Shown here: piece after piece, positions 1 to 8,143 of the stretch | Layout of the letters: each line of letters starts with the position of its first letter | Numbering within the stretch: the first letter of the stretch is position 1 | Assembly (NCBI GenBank): GCA_018398765.1 | Contig: JAHBMJ010002031.1 | Location: 1-12,500, forward strand | Direction of reading: 5' to 3' | DNA: 12,500 bases | Source of the DNA: Chromera velia | Lineage: Eukaryota; Sar; Chromeraceae | The notes under the pieces: generated by a model | The model's input: only the letters and a program-made list of their open reading frames with translations | Databases searched by the model: none | What the model was told of the DNA's origin: nothing | Translations under genes and position numbers: made by a program

Positions 1-233
1 GGAGGGAAGGAAGGAAGGAAGGAGGGAAGGAAGGAAGGAAGGAAGGAGGGAAGGAAGGAAGGAAGGAAGGAAGGAGGGAGGGAGGGAGGGAGGGAGGGAA
101 GGAAGGAAGGAAGGAAGGAAGGAGGGACGGAAGGAAGGAAGGAAGGAAGGAGGGAAGGAAGGAAGGAGGGAGGGAGGGAGGAAGGAAGGAAGAGAGGGAG
201 GGAGGGAGGGAGGGAGGGAGGAAGGAAGGAAGA
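1..233. repeat. GGAA/GGGA tetranucleotide microsatellite
   Basis: An uninterrupted purine tract of GGAA and GGGA units with few exceptions (one C near 128). It begins at the window edge, so its full length is unknown. Runs of consecutive GGGA units (about 74-99 and 196-222) have four or more closely spaced G triplets on the plus strand and could fold as G-quadruplexes. If gene A continues leftward, this tract lies inside or beyond its intron. The 182 bases from 234 to 415 show no coding signal that I can support. Confidence 0.95.
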
Positions 234-415
234 AATGGAATAGTGCATGCAGTCAGCATCTGAACATCTCCATCGTTTTTCATCATTTGCAATCTTCTCT
301 GTCACATGCTTCCCTTGCACTTTCTCTCTCAAAACTTTGTTTCGCGGATACAGAAGACGAGAGTGTCAGCAAAGCAAGCGTAGAAATGCCTTGGAAGTCT
401 TACTCATATAGATTG

Positions 416-970
416 CGTGCCTGACTGCCTGACTGCCTGACTCCCTGACTGCCTCCCTGACTGCCTCCCTGACTGACTGACTGACTGACTGACTGACTCC
501 CTGACTGACTGACTGCCTGCCTGACTGCCTGACTGCCTGACTGCCTGACTGCCTGACTGCCTGACTGCCTGACTGCCTCCCTGACTGACTGACTGACTGA
601 CTGACTGACTGACTGACTGACTGACTGACTCCCTGACTGACTGACTGACTGACTGACTGACTCCCTGACTGACTGACTGACTGACTGACTGACTGACTCC
701 CTGACTGCCTGACTGCCTGACTGCCTGACTGCCTGACTGCCTGACTGACTGACTGACTGACTGCCTGACTGCCTGACTGCCTGACTGCCTGACTGCCTGA
801 CTCCCTGACTGCCTGACTGCCTGACTGCCTGACTGCCTGACTGCCTGACTGCCTGGCTGGCTGGCTGGCTGGCTGGCTGACTGACTGACTGACTGACTGA
901 CTGAGTGACTGAGTGAGTGCGTGACTGGCTGACTGACTGACTGCCTGCCTGCCTAACTGACTGACTGACT
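416..970. repeat. CTGA/CTGC tetranucleotide microsatellite, probably intronic
   Basis: About 550 bp of CTGA, CTGC and CTCC units, with a short CTGG patch near 854-878. On the minus strand it reads GTCA/GGCA and begins directly at the end of the coding part of gene A. Minus-strand frames stay open through it and would give Ser-Gln-Ser-Val-type repeats, because the 4-nt unit cycles through all frames without making a stop. The paralogous gene B turns into a GTCT microsatellite at the corresponding point, which there is clearly intronic. I therefore read this tract as intron sequence rather than a protein repeat. Confidence 0.85.
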
Positions 971-1622
971 TGCAGTCTGCTTCTCGGACGGCCAGATTGG
1001 GACCGCAATTCTCTGGAGTCTGCAACCTGCTGCAGCCTCTGCCTCCGTTGCCCTTCTGGTCGGAGTTTGCGTCGTGAGGAAAGGCAGTGAGGGGCATCGC
1101 GGCAGAGTCCCCTCTGGCGAAGGCAGACGCGATGATGGACAGAACAATCGGGTAGTCGAAACCGATGCCGTACATTCCTTCGGGCACGTCGTTCATTCCA
1201 GAGCTTGCAGGCACACAGTGGAAGCTCTTGAGGCTTTGGCGCAGAGTGGAGAAGAAGGGACAAGGCTGGAAGGAAAGAGTTTTGTGAGGTATCCCCTCAG
1301 CGTCGTATCTCAAGTGCGTGGGCTCATGAAAGAACGCGTGTGGGACAAAGGTCTCTGCACTGATGTAGCTTGCAGGCCTGGTCAATCCCGTTTGCGTTTG
1401 GATGTTCTCGAAGTAGCGTTCGTCGGGCACCCTTCCGAGGAGTCCAGGAGCTCCCTTCTGGATTTGGCCATTGAGGAAGCGGGACACAGGGTCGTTGTCA
1501 CTACAGTCGAGACCGGCAACTTCGGGGGACTGTGGACATCGCCATGCAGAGGTGTCAGCAGCTGGGGTGGGAACAGACGCGACAAGAAATAGGATACAGG
1601 CAAACGCAATCTGTTTCAGCAT
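970..1622 (-). CDS. Gene A: probable secreted protein, first coding exon (partial)
   Basis: I do not recognise the family. The chosen start (ATG at 1622-1620, A at -3) opens a typical signal peptide: a Lys near the N-terminus, a hydrophobic core IAFACILFLVAS, then PTPAADTSAW. An in-frame ATG at 1688 would put 22 polar residues in front of it and is less likely. The mature part has Cys in LDCSD, QPCPF, FHCVP and RGCSR, and a block ETFVPHAFFHEP followed by GFDYPIVLSIIASAFARGD. These match gene B (LDCSD, ETFVPWAVFHEP, GWDYP..F.RGD), so A and B are paralogues transcribed divergently. The exon probably ends at CAA|GTCAGT (donor GT at 969-968), or one 4-nt repeat unit later, which would restore the phase 0 seen in gene B. 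Later exons are not in the window: I found no minus-strand match to exon 2 of gene B between 1 and 415. Secretion is inferred; function is unknown. Confidence 0.7.
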
Positions 1623-1739
1623 GTTGCTTTTCCCACGAATAAATCCAACGTGAGCAACATCCGAAACATGAACAACTGTTGTTGACAACTGTTCCGTCCA
1701 CGTGTGTGGCGAGAGAGCTGCTAACGGAAGTCAATCATG

Positions 1740-2274
1740 CTCTTTAGAGAGGACAAAGTTGAAATGACGTGTATAACAGAGAACTTCATGCATGACTCAT
1801 GCATGCACTCGTCCATGCAGCCGTTCGTAGTTATATAGATTCATGCAACATTGATCGATCATGCATGTTGTTGAAAAGATAAATGTTGCATGTTGCTGCA
1901 AGCCATGCATGCAACTCAATTAATCATTGTTAATTATTAATTGTACGCGAGCACGCGCGTTGCATGCATGCAACACGCGTTTGCAACACCACGCGACGCG
2001 TTGCAACATATACAGGATCATGCAACACGTGCAGAGTGTACATTGCACTTAAACACGGAGTGAACACATATATACGCGCGTAAACGTATATTCGTGCAAC
2101 CGTTCAATCGTGACACAGCACTGCATGCTCCAACTGCTGTCAATCAACTTGTGGAGCGCCCGCACATGAAGTCCATGACAAAGTCGTTTCCTGCCTATGT
2201 CGACCTCAAACGTGAGAAACTGCTGGTCTTTTCCGGCCCAAAATTAACGGAACTCTCTCTGTTGCGAAACTCAT
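1740..2274. promoter_or_regulatory. Shared divergent promoter region between genes A and B
   Basis: The two paralogues are transcribed away from this interval. It holds repeated palindromic motifs: ATGCAT at 1788 and 1861, TGCATGCA at 1800-1807 and 1906-1913, TGCAAC at 1844 and 1910, GTTGCA at 1885, and ACGCG joined to TTGCAAC at 1975-1987 and 1996-2007. AT-rich TATATA-like stretches lie at 1832-1837 and 2066-2074. In apicomplexan parasites, GCATGC-type motifs are known ApiAP2 factor sites. A link to that family here is inference from the guessed lineage. A plus-strand frame at 2094-2333 is open but ends in TAG and has no recognisable content; it could be 5' UTR or an unproven upstream exon. 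Confidence 0.55.
1953..1980. promoter_or_regulatory. 28-bp near-perfect palindrome in the divergent promoter
   Basis: The core 1959-1974 reads GTTGCATGCATGCAAC, a perfect 16-bp palindrome. It is flanked by ACGCGC on the left and ACGCGT on the right, so all 14 base pairs of the dyad match except one (C1958 against A1975). Two half-copies of the same module, ACGCG plus TTGCAAC, follow within 30 bp. A symmetrical site suits binding of a dimeric factor at a promoter serving both directions. A role as operator is inference. Confidence 0.6.
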
Positions 2275-3171
2275 ATGTCTCGGAGAGTCCTGATTCTCTT
2301 TTGTGTCCTCAGTCGGGCGCAACCTGTCTGTAGCCTGGCTGAGGGCTCTGCAAATGAAGACCTTTCTCTCCCCACTCGGTCCCCCTGCAAAGACACGCGC
2401 ACGCCTCCGTGCCGTTTCCACCCTTGGCAGGAATGGGTGAGCTCTCCCGATGACCCGCTACACAAAACACGCACGCGGCAAGCCTTCCCCGTTCCTTGCC
2501 ACTGTGCAAAGGGTTCATCCTGCAAGACTCAGCAGACTGTGTACACAGAGCCACGAGGCCCCAGCCTGGGTCGTTGGCCTTGTCTTTCACGTCCTTCTTC
2601 TTCCTTCTCTAAAGGAGGGAGGGTGCTTGACTGTTCGGACGAGGGGCTTGAGTCTCTGAATGAATTGACTCGCAAAGGGTCTCAGGGATTCCTTGCTCGT
2701 GCGCCCGATGTCTTGTCAACGGAGAGTTTTGGCGAGCCGGGAAAGAACATCAAACACAGCGTGAGGGACACCGGATGCGTTCCCGGTTCTCTGGTCACAC
2801 CGGAGACCTTCGTTCCCTGGGCAGTGTTTCACGAACCCAGAGCGCGGTTTGTGCACGCCAACGGAACTGTGACTGTGGTCACCGGTTCGATTGCGTGTCC
2901 GAGTCCGCAGAGTCAATACTCTTTCTGTCCGCCCCGAGAGCGCGGTCTGGACATTCTGAATTGGCAAGACGGTTTCGGTTTCAGAGGGTTCACAGGGGAC
3001 GGGTGGGACTACCCGACGGTGTTTGCGTTGGCCGGTTCTTCTTTTGTGCGCGGAGACAAAAGGACAGTCCCCTTCGGTCTGTACCCCTTTGACAGCAACA
3101 CCTGTGATGTGCGAAATCGGTCCACTGGCCTGGGATGCATGCCCGGCGCTCCAGGAGAGTACTTGCATCAG
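2275..3171 (+). CDS. Gene B: probable secreted protein, exon 1
   Basis: Paralogue of gene A. From the ATG at 2275 the first residues (MSRRVLILFCVLSRAQPVCSLA) look like a signal peptide. The frame is then open for 299 codons to the donor CAG|GTCTGT at 3171/3172. Similarity to A starts at LDCSD (about residue 120) and includes KGSQGFLARAPD, ETFVPWAVFHEP and a GWDYP-to-RGD block ending at NTCD. Shared Cys residues suggest an extracellular disulfide-bonded domain, and NGT and NRS sequons are present. The region between the signal peptide and LDCSD is far longer than in A. It includes a strong acceptor-like pyrimidine tract ending AAAG at 2614 and a GTGAGC donor at 2437, but removing 2437-2614 (178 nt) breaks the frame. 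The 5' structure is therefore uncertain; the conserved part from about 2615 is firm. Function unknown. Confidence 0.7.
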
Positions 3172-3208
3172 GTCTGTCTTTCTGTCTGTCTGTCTGTCTG
3201 TCTGTCTG
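3172..3208. repeat. GTCT microsatellite starting at a splice donor
   Basis: Tandem GTCT units (one GTCTTTCT variant near the start) begin with the very GT of the gene B intron 1 donor. Confidence 0.9.
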
Positions 3209-4046
3209 ATCAAACTCCCTGGCTTTGAAGCCTCGGGAATATGTGGCAAGAAAGTCCTTTAGTTTTTCGGCTACAAGTGAAAGTGCTTTTTTCCATACAA
3301 TCGAGCGCGCACGCACATCCATACCTCTAAAAGATCATCCGAGGCGTCTCTCTGTCGTGTCTGTCTCATCTACTGACAGCTAGCTTTCTCGTTGAATGAG
3401 TGCAGAATTTCGCCTGCTCGGGTCCCAAAAAGCACCCTTGGCGTTGGACTGGAGAGGAAGGGGAAGGGGAGTGTCTGACGAGTGTGCAGAGAAACTGTGA
3501 GTGCAATCTGGAGATGAAAGAGGGGGGGTGGCTCTGGTGGGTGCGGCACTTGGAAAAACACTCACACGCAGAACCGCATGGACCCCATGAGCTGTTCTCG
3601 ACAAGTCAGTCAGGCAATCACGAAAGAAAGCCATCTTTGCATCTACTGACTCTCTCTCTGCCTTTTCTCTTCTGCTGAAGCGTCTCCCTCCCGCCAACGA
3701 TCAACGTGCATCGATCAAGTGCGGTGTTTGTGCAAGACAGAAGCTGCGGAGGGCACTTCACAATGAGACCTTGGTCTTCGTGTCTGTCAATTTGGTGTGT
3801 GAGGTTTCATGCGTGTGAAATTGCTGATCACCTGTCTGTCTCATTTCTTCTCCCCTTTCATTTCTGTCTGTCTCTCCATTCGTGCCTGTCTTTCTCTTCT
3901 CCTTTCATTCCTTTCTCTTCCCCAACGCTGCCCTCACCAAGATTGGGGGGGGGCATCACTACCACGTTCAATCGGGTTTCCCGATTCAAGTCTATTCCCT
4001 TCGCATTTCCCATGCAGCCTCTCACAGATCCTGCAACCCAATGCAT

Positions 4047-4047
<1 letters not shown>

Positions 4048-4079
<32 letters not shown>
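4048..4079. repeat. (CA)16 microsatellite
   Basis: Sixteen perfect CA dinucleotides inside gene B intron 1. They are complementary to the (GT)19 run at 4396-4433, so the intron transcript could pair these two tracts. Confidence 0.97.
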
Positions 4080-4080
<1 letters not shown>

Positions 4081-4348
4081 TCCCTTCCTCCCTCCGTCCA
4101 TCCATCCTCACACAGAGAGAGCTTCCTGCTGGTTCCGCCTCTCCAATTCTTCTTCAATGGTCAGTCTGTCAGTCTGTCAAGCAGACTCTCCGGCTAACGT
4201 CATGTGTGCAAGGGATGGATGTCTCTTCTGGTGGGTCAGGGAATGTCTCTTTCTGTCATTTCTCTTTTCTGTCATTGGTTTCTGACTAGCTGTCTGTCTT
4301 GCCTTCTCGCATATTCGTTCGCTTGATGCTCCTGTGTATGCACGCGTG

Positions 4349-4392
4349 TTTGTGTGTGCGTGTGTGCGTGTGTGTGTTCGTGTGTGCGTGCG

Positions 4393-4437
<45 letters not shown>

Positions 4438-4490
4438 GACACACAGAGAGAGAAAGAGAAAGAGAGAGACTTTGACAGAGACAGAGAGAC
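4349..4490. repeat. GT microsatellite followed by GA-rich tract
   Basis: Imperfect GT/GC repeats from 4349 lead into a pure (GT)19 run at 4396-4433. A purine-rich GA tract follows at about 4441-4490. All of it lies in gene B intron 1. Confidence 0.95.
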
Positions 4491-4597
4491 AAAGGTGCAA
4501 ATGCTTCCCCACCAGAAACAAAATACACACAGGAAGAAAGAAAGACCGAAGTCTTCTGTCTGTGATCTCGGCGGACGAAATGCAGAACGAAGAAACG

Positions 4598-4721
4598 ATT
4601 TTCTTTTGCAACGCTGTGGCTGCATGGAAGTCATTTGACGCACGCGGATGCGTCCAATTCGAATGCGTCCTTGCGTGCGTCAATTTTCTTTTGCAACGCC
4701 GTGGCTACATGGAGGGAAGTC
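4598..4721. repeat. Local direct repeat flanking a hairpin
   Basis: Two diverged copies of a 35-39 bp segment (4598-4632 and 4683-4721) share TTTTCTTTTGCAACG, GTGGCT and CATGGA. Between them lies a perfect 11-bp inverted repeat: TTGACGCACGC at 4635-4645 and its complement at 4673-4683. The loop carries ATGCGTCC twice. It looks like a small structured duplication inside gene B intron 1; I know of no named element it matches. Confidence 0.75.
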
Positions 4722-4921
4722 TCTGCTGTTGTGTGAGCGAGCTAGCTTTCAGATTTACTCCATGCCGATTGATCAGTGCGACCTTGCAGCACCCACCCAG
4801 TCCAACTTAATTTCACTTCAATTGGATCGACCCCTTGCAAGTTTCCTACCACCATTTGCTGAAGGGTACTTTTGCATTCTTTTACATTCTCTGAACAAAC
4901 ACAATTATGCCATGCATGCAG

Positions 4922-5013
4922 ACGGCGCTTCAAAACCAACTATACTGGAACATCGGATGGTCAAAGGACGACGCCATGGCCACGGGATACAATTCGTATG
5001 GAGTCAAACTGTG
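4922..5013 (+). CDS. Gene B exon 2
   Basis: This 92-nt exon lies between acceptor TGCATGCAG (AG at 4920-4921) and a strong donor GTACGT at 5014. It encodes TALQNQLYWNIGW, then SKDDAMATGYNSYGVKLW, and ends two bases into a codon. The phase fits both neighbours: exon 1 ends in phase 0, and the first base of exon 3 completes a Trp codon. Coding character is supported by this double phase match and by the aromatic-rich, complex composition, unlike the surrounding repeats. The acceptor has only a modest pyrimidine tract. Confidence 0.6.
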
Positions 5014-5460
5014 GTACGTGGGTGGGTCGCCCTCTACATGTGCTTTGGTACTCGCTTGCAAGCGATTGCATGCAAACAGATGTTCTTCTTTTTTGTGTTG
5101 TGTGCATGTATCTGTCGGCTTGAGTATGCATGTATAAGAGAAGAAAGATCAGCCTGTTCGTGTGGGTGTGTGAATGTGCACGCCAAGTCGCATTGTTCAA
5201 TGCTGCTGATTCCACGTCATCTTCAGGAAAGTGGAAAAGGCTCTTGCAGATGTTTAGGTCTTTCTCTGTTCATTATACAAACTCCTTCCTTTAACTGGCA
5301 AGATCTCCCTCCCTGCACATTTATTTGCACGGCCGGACTGCTTTGAACTCGGCTGCTCATTTGTTTTCTTAAAATCAGAGAAAGCGTCTGACGGCTCGTG
5401 CCAATGCAGTCCACCAGGCTTTGCTCTGATCTGTTTTTCTTTTCTTTCTTTTTCATGCAG
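5014..5460 (+). other. Gene B intron 2
   Basis: A 447-nt intron from GTACGT to a strong acceptor: a TTTTTCTTTTCTTTCTTTTT-type pyrimidine tract ending CATGCAG at 5460. Removing it joins TG to G, giving Trp, and opens a frame that continues for almost 200 codons. Confidence 0.7.
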
Positions 5461-6043
5461 GTGGGGGTGGAGCGAGGTCCCCCTCCCTCGGGAGTTTGAT
5501 CATCCGTCGGTATGGGACGCCCTGGTGCTGAAGCTGCCGGCGGGGGCGGACAACTTGTGGAGCCTGACGACGAAGGCCCTCGAGCACCTGCCGAATGTTC
5601 TGGATGCGTTTCTGGACTTGGAGAGGGACCCGGAGACGGGGGGGTGGAGGAACTTGGAGAGTCTGGCTGCGGAGACTGCTGAGGGTGAGGGTGAGGGGGG
5701 GGCGGAGTCAGGTCTGTTTCTAGGGAAGCCGCTGGTTCTTTTGAATGAGTTGGCAGACGAGAATGGGAATTTCAGGCGGCACTTCTTCTGTCAGGACTTT
5801 GACTTTGTCTGGGCAGACGGGTCGGGGAGGGGGGCGTTGCGCACAGCGTCTGGGCGTCGGAAGGGAGCTCGTGGAGGGGAGAAGGGAGAGGGGAACGCCC
5901 ATTGCCGTCTGTGTGACGAGAGAAGGGGGGGGGCGGAAAAATTCGAAATGTGTTTAAAAGGCCTCACAAAGTTTCAAAGATCCCTCCAAAGTGAAAAAGG
6001 CGATCCACGTTTGCTCCTATTGTTTCAAAGCAACACGGGATAG
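5461..6043 (+). CDS. Gene B exon 3 (probable terminal exon)
   Basis: It continues directly from exon 2 with WGWSEVPLPREF, then KLPAGADNLW, HLPNVLDAFLDLERDPETGGW, and a block HFFCQDFDFVW at about 5779-5812. TAG at 6041-6043 closes the frame. With exons 1 and 2 the protein would be about 523 residues. Two uncertainties remain. First, a donor-like GAGG|GTGAGG at 5684/5685 and acceptor TTTCTAG at 5723 bound 39 nt, an exact multiple of three, covering a Gly/Glu-rich stretch. Second, beyond about 5830 the protein turns Gly/Arg/Lys-rich, and base composition drops to AT-rich from about 5940, so the true end could be earlier through another splice. No known domain recognised; function unknown. Confidence 0.6.
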
Positions 6044-6768
6044 CATGTCTCGTAACGTGTCTTATAATCTGTATGCTCTTCAACAACACCAAAACAACAA
6101 CGAAAATAAGAGTTGTTTTAATCATACCAATAGTAATTTTTTTATAACTACATTGGATGAATTATTGCTGACGAGAGGGGTCGGGGCGTCGGACTACGTC
6201 GGACTTCAAGTTACACATTGTTCATAACATAGGTATTCCAAACGTCTGGTTTGGGGACGGTTTGGAAAGTTCACCCTTGTTGGCCCCTAAAAAGATATAT
6301 ACAATTTTTAAAAAGATCTCAAAAATTGTTTGGAGATAGTCAAATCTCTTATAACATCTCTTAACGTTTTTGAACGATTTCAGTGTTTTTTAAATATAGA
6401 ACTTTAAAAAAGCCTAAAAATATAATTCGCATGTTTAGTTTAATTAGTCACACGGTAACTCACATCTGATAAATCCCCCTTAGTAACTTATAAATTATTA
6501 TGAATTGTTTATAACATAGGTGTTTTGGCAATCCAAACGCATTTTAGAGATGTCCATAGCTGTAAATCATCTCCATCATATTAGGGTGGTGATGTCAATG
6601 ATGTAGGGGGAGGTGGTGTTGCATATGCATGAGTGTAGGGGGGGGGCTGGGGGGGGGCAAGGAGTGGGGGGGGCTATGATAGTATATGATGACTTGAATG
6701 CTCATAGACTCAGTGCGCCATTGGGTCACGATGGCTGCCAGGTTAAGTCATGGTGTTTTAGTTAACAT
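6044..6768. other. AT-rich non-coding interval with remnant repeats
   Basis: No gene is supported here. The composition is much more AT-rich than the neighbouring exons. Two copies of a short motif (ATTGTTYATAACATAGGT, followed after 0 to 11 bases by ATCCAAACG-like sequence) occur at 6217-6244 and 6504-6539. A CCAAAC/GTTTGG hairpin lies at 6238-6254. These look like worn pieces of a dispersed or mobile repeat, but no terminal repeats or transposase remain that I can identify. Confidence 0.6.
6638..6673 (+). other. Very long G runs (G-quadruplex candidate)
   Basis: Three runs of 9, 9 and 8 guanines are separated by only 2 and 8 bases, with a further G5 run at 6606. Runs this long can supply four G triplets and fold in many ways. 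The element stands alone in AT-rich DNA, upstream of the C2H2 gene. Confidence 0.8.
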
Positions 6769-6834
6769 TATATATATAGACTTGCGGCGGCGCGTCTCGC
6801 GCAGCCTTGCGCGCCGAACCGCGCGTTATATATA
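6769..6834. promoter_or_regulatory. TATA-bracketed GC-rich hairpin, possible core promoter
   Basis: TATATATATA at 6769-6778 and TATATATA at 6827-6834 enclose 48 bp of strongly CG-rich sequence containing a 7-bp inverted repeat (CGGCGCG at 6788-6794, CGCGCCG at 6810-6816). It lies upstream of the C2H2 exon. A promoter or transcription-start role is a guess from position and composition. Confidence 0.3.
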
Positions 6835-7392
6835 CACGCGATGCGATGCCCGATCGATCGGAATTTTGATTCAGACGGATTCCTTCTTTCATTTGTGCAA
6901 TTTGGTGGATGTCGGTCCTACCCCAATGAATCAGCATATGGCCCATGTGGCAATACAAAGGCAATATACAATTAGATGCTGAAAGGTGCAGTGGTTCTAG
7001 CGCTCTCAAGGTTCAATGTCTGCTCTGACACGCTGTGCACGAAGTGGCTTACTTTCACGTACATGATGCCCGCCTCCGTCTCCTTCTTCTCACTGCTTTG
7101 GGGAATCGTCGCGAAGTCAACCAGTGGTGCCTTTCTGCGCGACAGGCAGAGGAGACCAGTTTTCTTTCTGCCACTGAAGAAGCCTTTTCGGGCCGGTCAC
7201 AGCGACTGCATTGAGTCACAATCACGGTACGGCTGTGACAGAAACGCCCACCCGGACCGTCTCCGATGTGAGCGAGTTCTCCGTCTCCTCTCCGTCCCGA
7301 GATCGAGAGACGTTCCCCTCTCGGCTCCATCGTTTGCTCGCTCTGTGTTCTTTGCTTCTGCCTCTGACTCCGAGCCTGAGCAGGAAGAGGCG

Positions 7393-7781
7393 ATGGCTTC
7401 AGCTGCTCATTCTCCGGATCCCCCCTCTGCCGCCTCCTCTCCTTCCACCGAGGAGACGGACAGGAAGAAGAAGAGCAGCAGCCAGAAAAAGGTGACCTCC
7501 CCCAGGAGCTCGTCAGTGGGTGTGAAAAAAGCGAGGGAGACTGAGAAAAGGAGAGGTGGAAAAGGAAAGGAAAAGAAGAACCAGGATCGTGGGGCGTTAC
7601 AGAAATCATGGAGGGGAGACGGGGAGCAGGTAGAGGTGGAGATTCCTGTGGCAGTGGAAGGAGGCAACGGTGAGCAGAGGACTGAGCTTCGGATCACCGT
7701 TTTGTGGAGGTGTGTGCGTTGTGGAGCTCTTTTCGAAAAGGAGAGGGGACTTCACATACATGCAGCCCAGAAACACAATCG
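7393..7781 (+). CDS. C2H2 zinc-finger protein exon (5' end uncertain)
   Basis: The ATG at 7393 has a favourable context (G at -3 and +4) and opens MASAAHSPDPPSAASS, a low-complexity Ser/Pro segment. A Lys/Arg-rich tract follows (about residues 25-75), then a short acidic/hydrophobic segment. Last comes a finger, CVRCGALFEKERGLHIH, then AAQKH: C-x2-C-x12-H-x4-H with Phe and Leu at the classic core positions. One finger alone can bind DNA, RNA or protein; the basic tract could be a nuclear localisation signal. The frame is open upstream to 6976, so an earlier start or upstream exon is possible, but that part looks less protein-like. The exon ends CG|GTGAGT at 7781/7782, two bases into a codon, just after the last His, so the protein must continue in another exon: either the small one at 8095 or the repeat array at 8369. 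Confidence 0.65.
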
Positions 7782-7868
7782 GTGAGTGTGTGTTTCATTT
7801 TGCTCTTTCTTTCTTTCTTTCTTTCTTTCGTTCTTTCGTTCTTTCAATCTTTTTTTTCTTTGTTTTTT

Positions 7869-7940
<72 letters not shown>

Positions 7941-7989
7941 TCCTTCCTTCCTTCCTTCCTTTCTTTCTTTCTTTCTTTCTTTCTTTTTT

Positions 7990-8028
<39 letters not shown>

Positions 8029-8029
8029 C

Positions 8030-8073
<44 letters not shown>

Positions 8074-8094
8074 TTGTTCTTCCTCTCTGTCTAG
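7782..8094 (+). other. Intron after the C2H2 exon, made mostly of a CTTT microsatellite
   Basis: The donor GTGAGT is followed within 20 bases by about 270 bp of CTTT units (roughly 7804-8074, with short CTTC and T-run variants). The acceptor TCTCTGTCTAG ends at 8094. The repeat itself supplies an extreme pyrimidine tract. Frames that stay open here would give runs of Phe, Leu and Ser and are not proteins. Confidence 0.7.
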
Positions 8095-8143
8095 CAAAAC
8101 CTCCCCAAGGGACCAGTCTGATCTCCTAGTCTACTGCCTGTAG
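8095..8143 (+). CDS. Candidate terminal exon of the C2H2 gene
   Basis: After the acceptor at 8094 the first base completes the Arg codon left open at 7781. The frame then reads KTSPRDQSDLLVYCL and stops at TAG 8141-8143. The phase match supports it. With the start at 7393 the product would be about 145 residues, with the finger near its C-terminus. It may be one of two alternative 3' exons, because the donor at 7782 can also join 8369 in phase. Confidence 0.5.

Larger units (their letters stand above)
3172..4921 (+). other. Gene B intron 1 (large, microsatellite-rich)
   Basis: Exon 1 ends at 3171 in phase 0, and the next supported exon begins at 4922 after CATGCATGCAG, also in phase 0, so a single 1750-nt intron fits. 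It contains GTCT, CA, GT and GA microsatellites, a long pyrimidine-rich stretch (about 3830-3935) that could serve another acceptor, and a local duplication at 4598-4721. Small internal exons cannot be excluded, but I see none I can support. Frames open here are low-complexity translations of the repeats. Confidence 0.55.

Noticed and set aside
1-233. CRISPR-like or satellite array
   Set aside because: No spacer-repeat structure; simple tetranucleotide repeats.
366-969. A Ser-Gln-Val-rich repeat domain at the C-terminus of gene A
   Set aside because: It is the translation of a tetranucleotide microsatellite that starts at a splice-donor-like site. Other minus-strand frames are equally open, and the paralogue has an intronic microsatellite at the corresponding place.
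2437-2614. A 178-nt intron in the 5' part of gene B
   Set aside because: The donor and acceptor look good, but removal shifts the frame relative to the signal-peptide start, and the interval has no stop in the current frame. Left open rather than annotated.
3706-4683. Several open frames with Cys/Val or His/Thr dipeptide repeats
   Set aside because: Translations of CA and GT repeats inside gene B intron 1.
7795-8097. Long Phe/Leu/Ser-rich (plus) and Lys/Glu/Arg-rich (minus) reading frames
   Set aside because: Pure consequence of the CTTT microsatellite in an intron with good splice ends.
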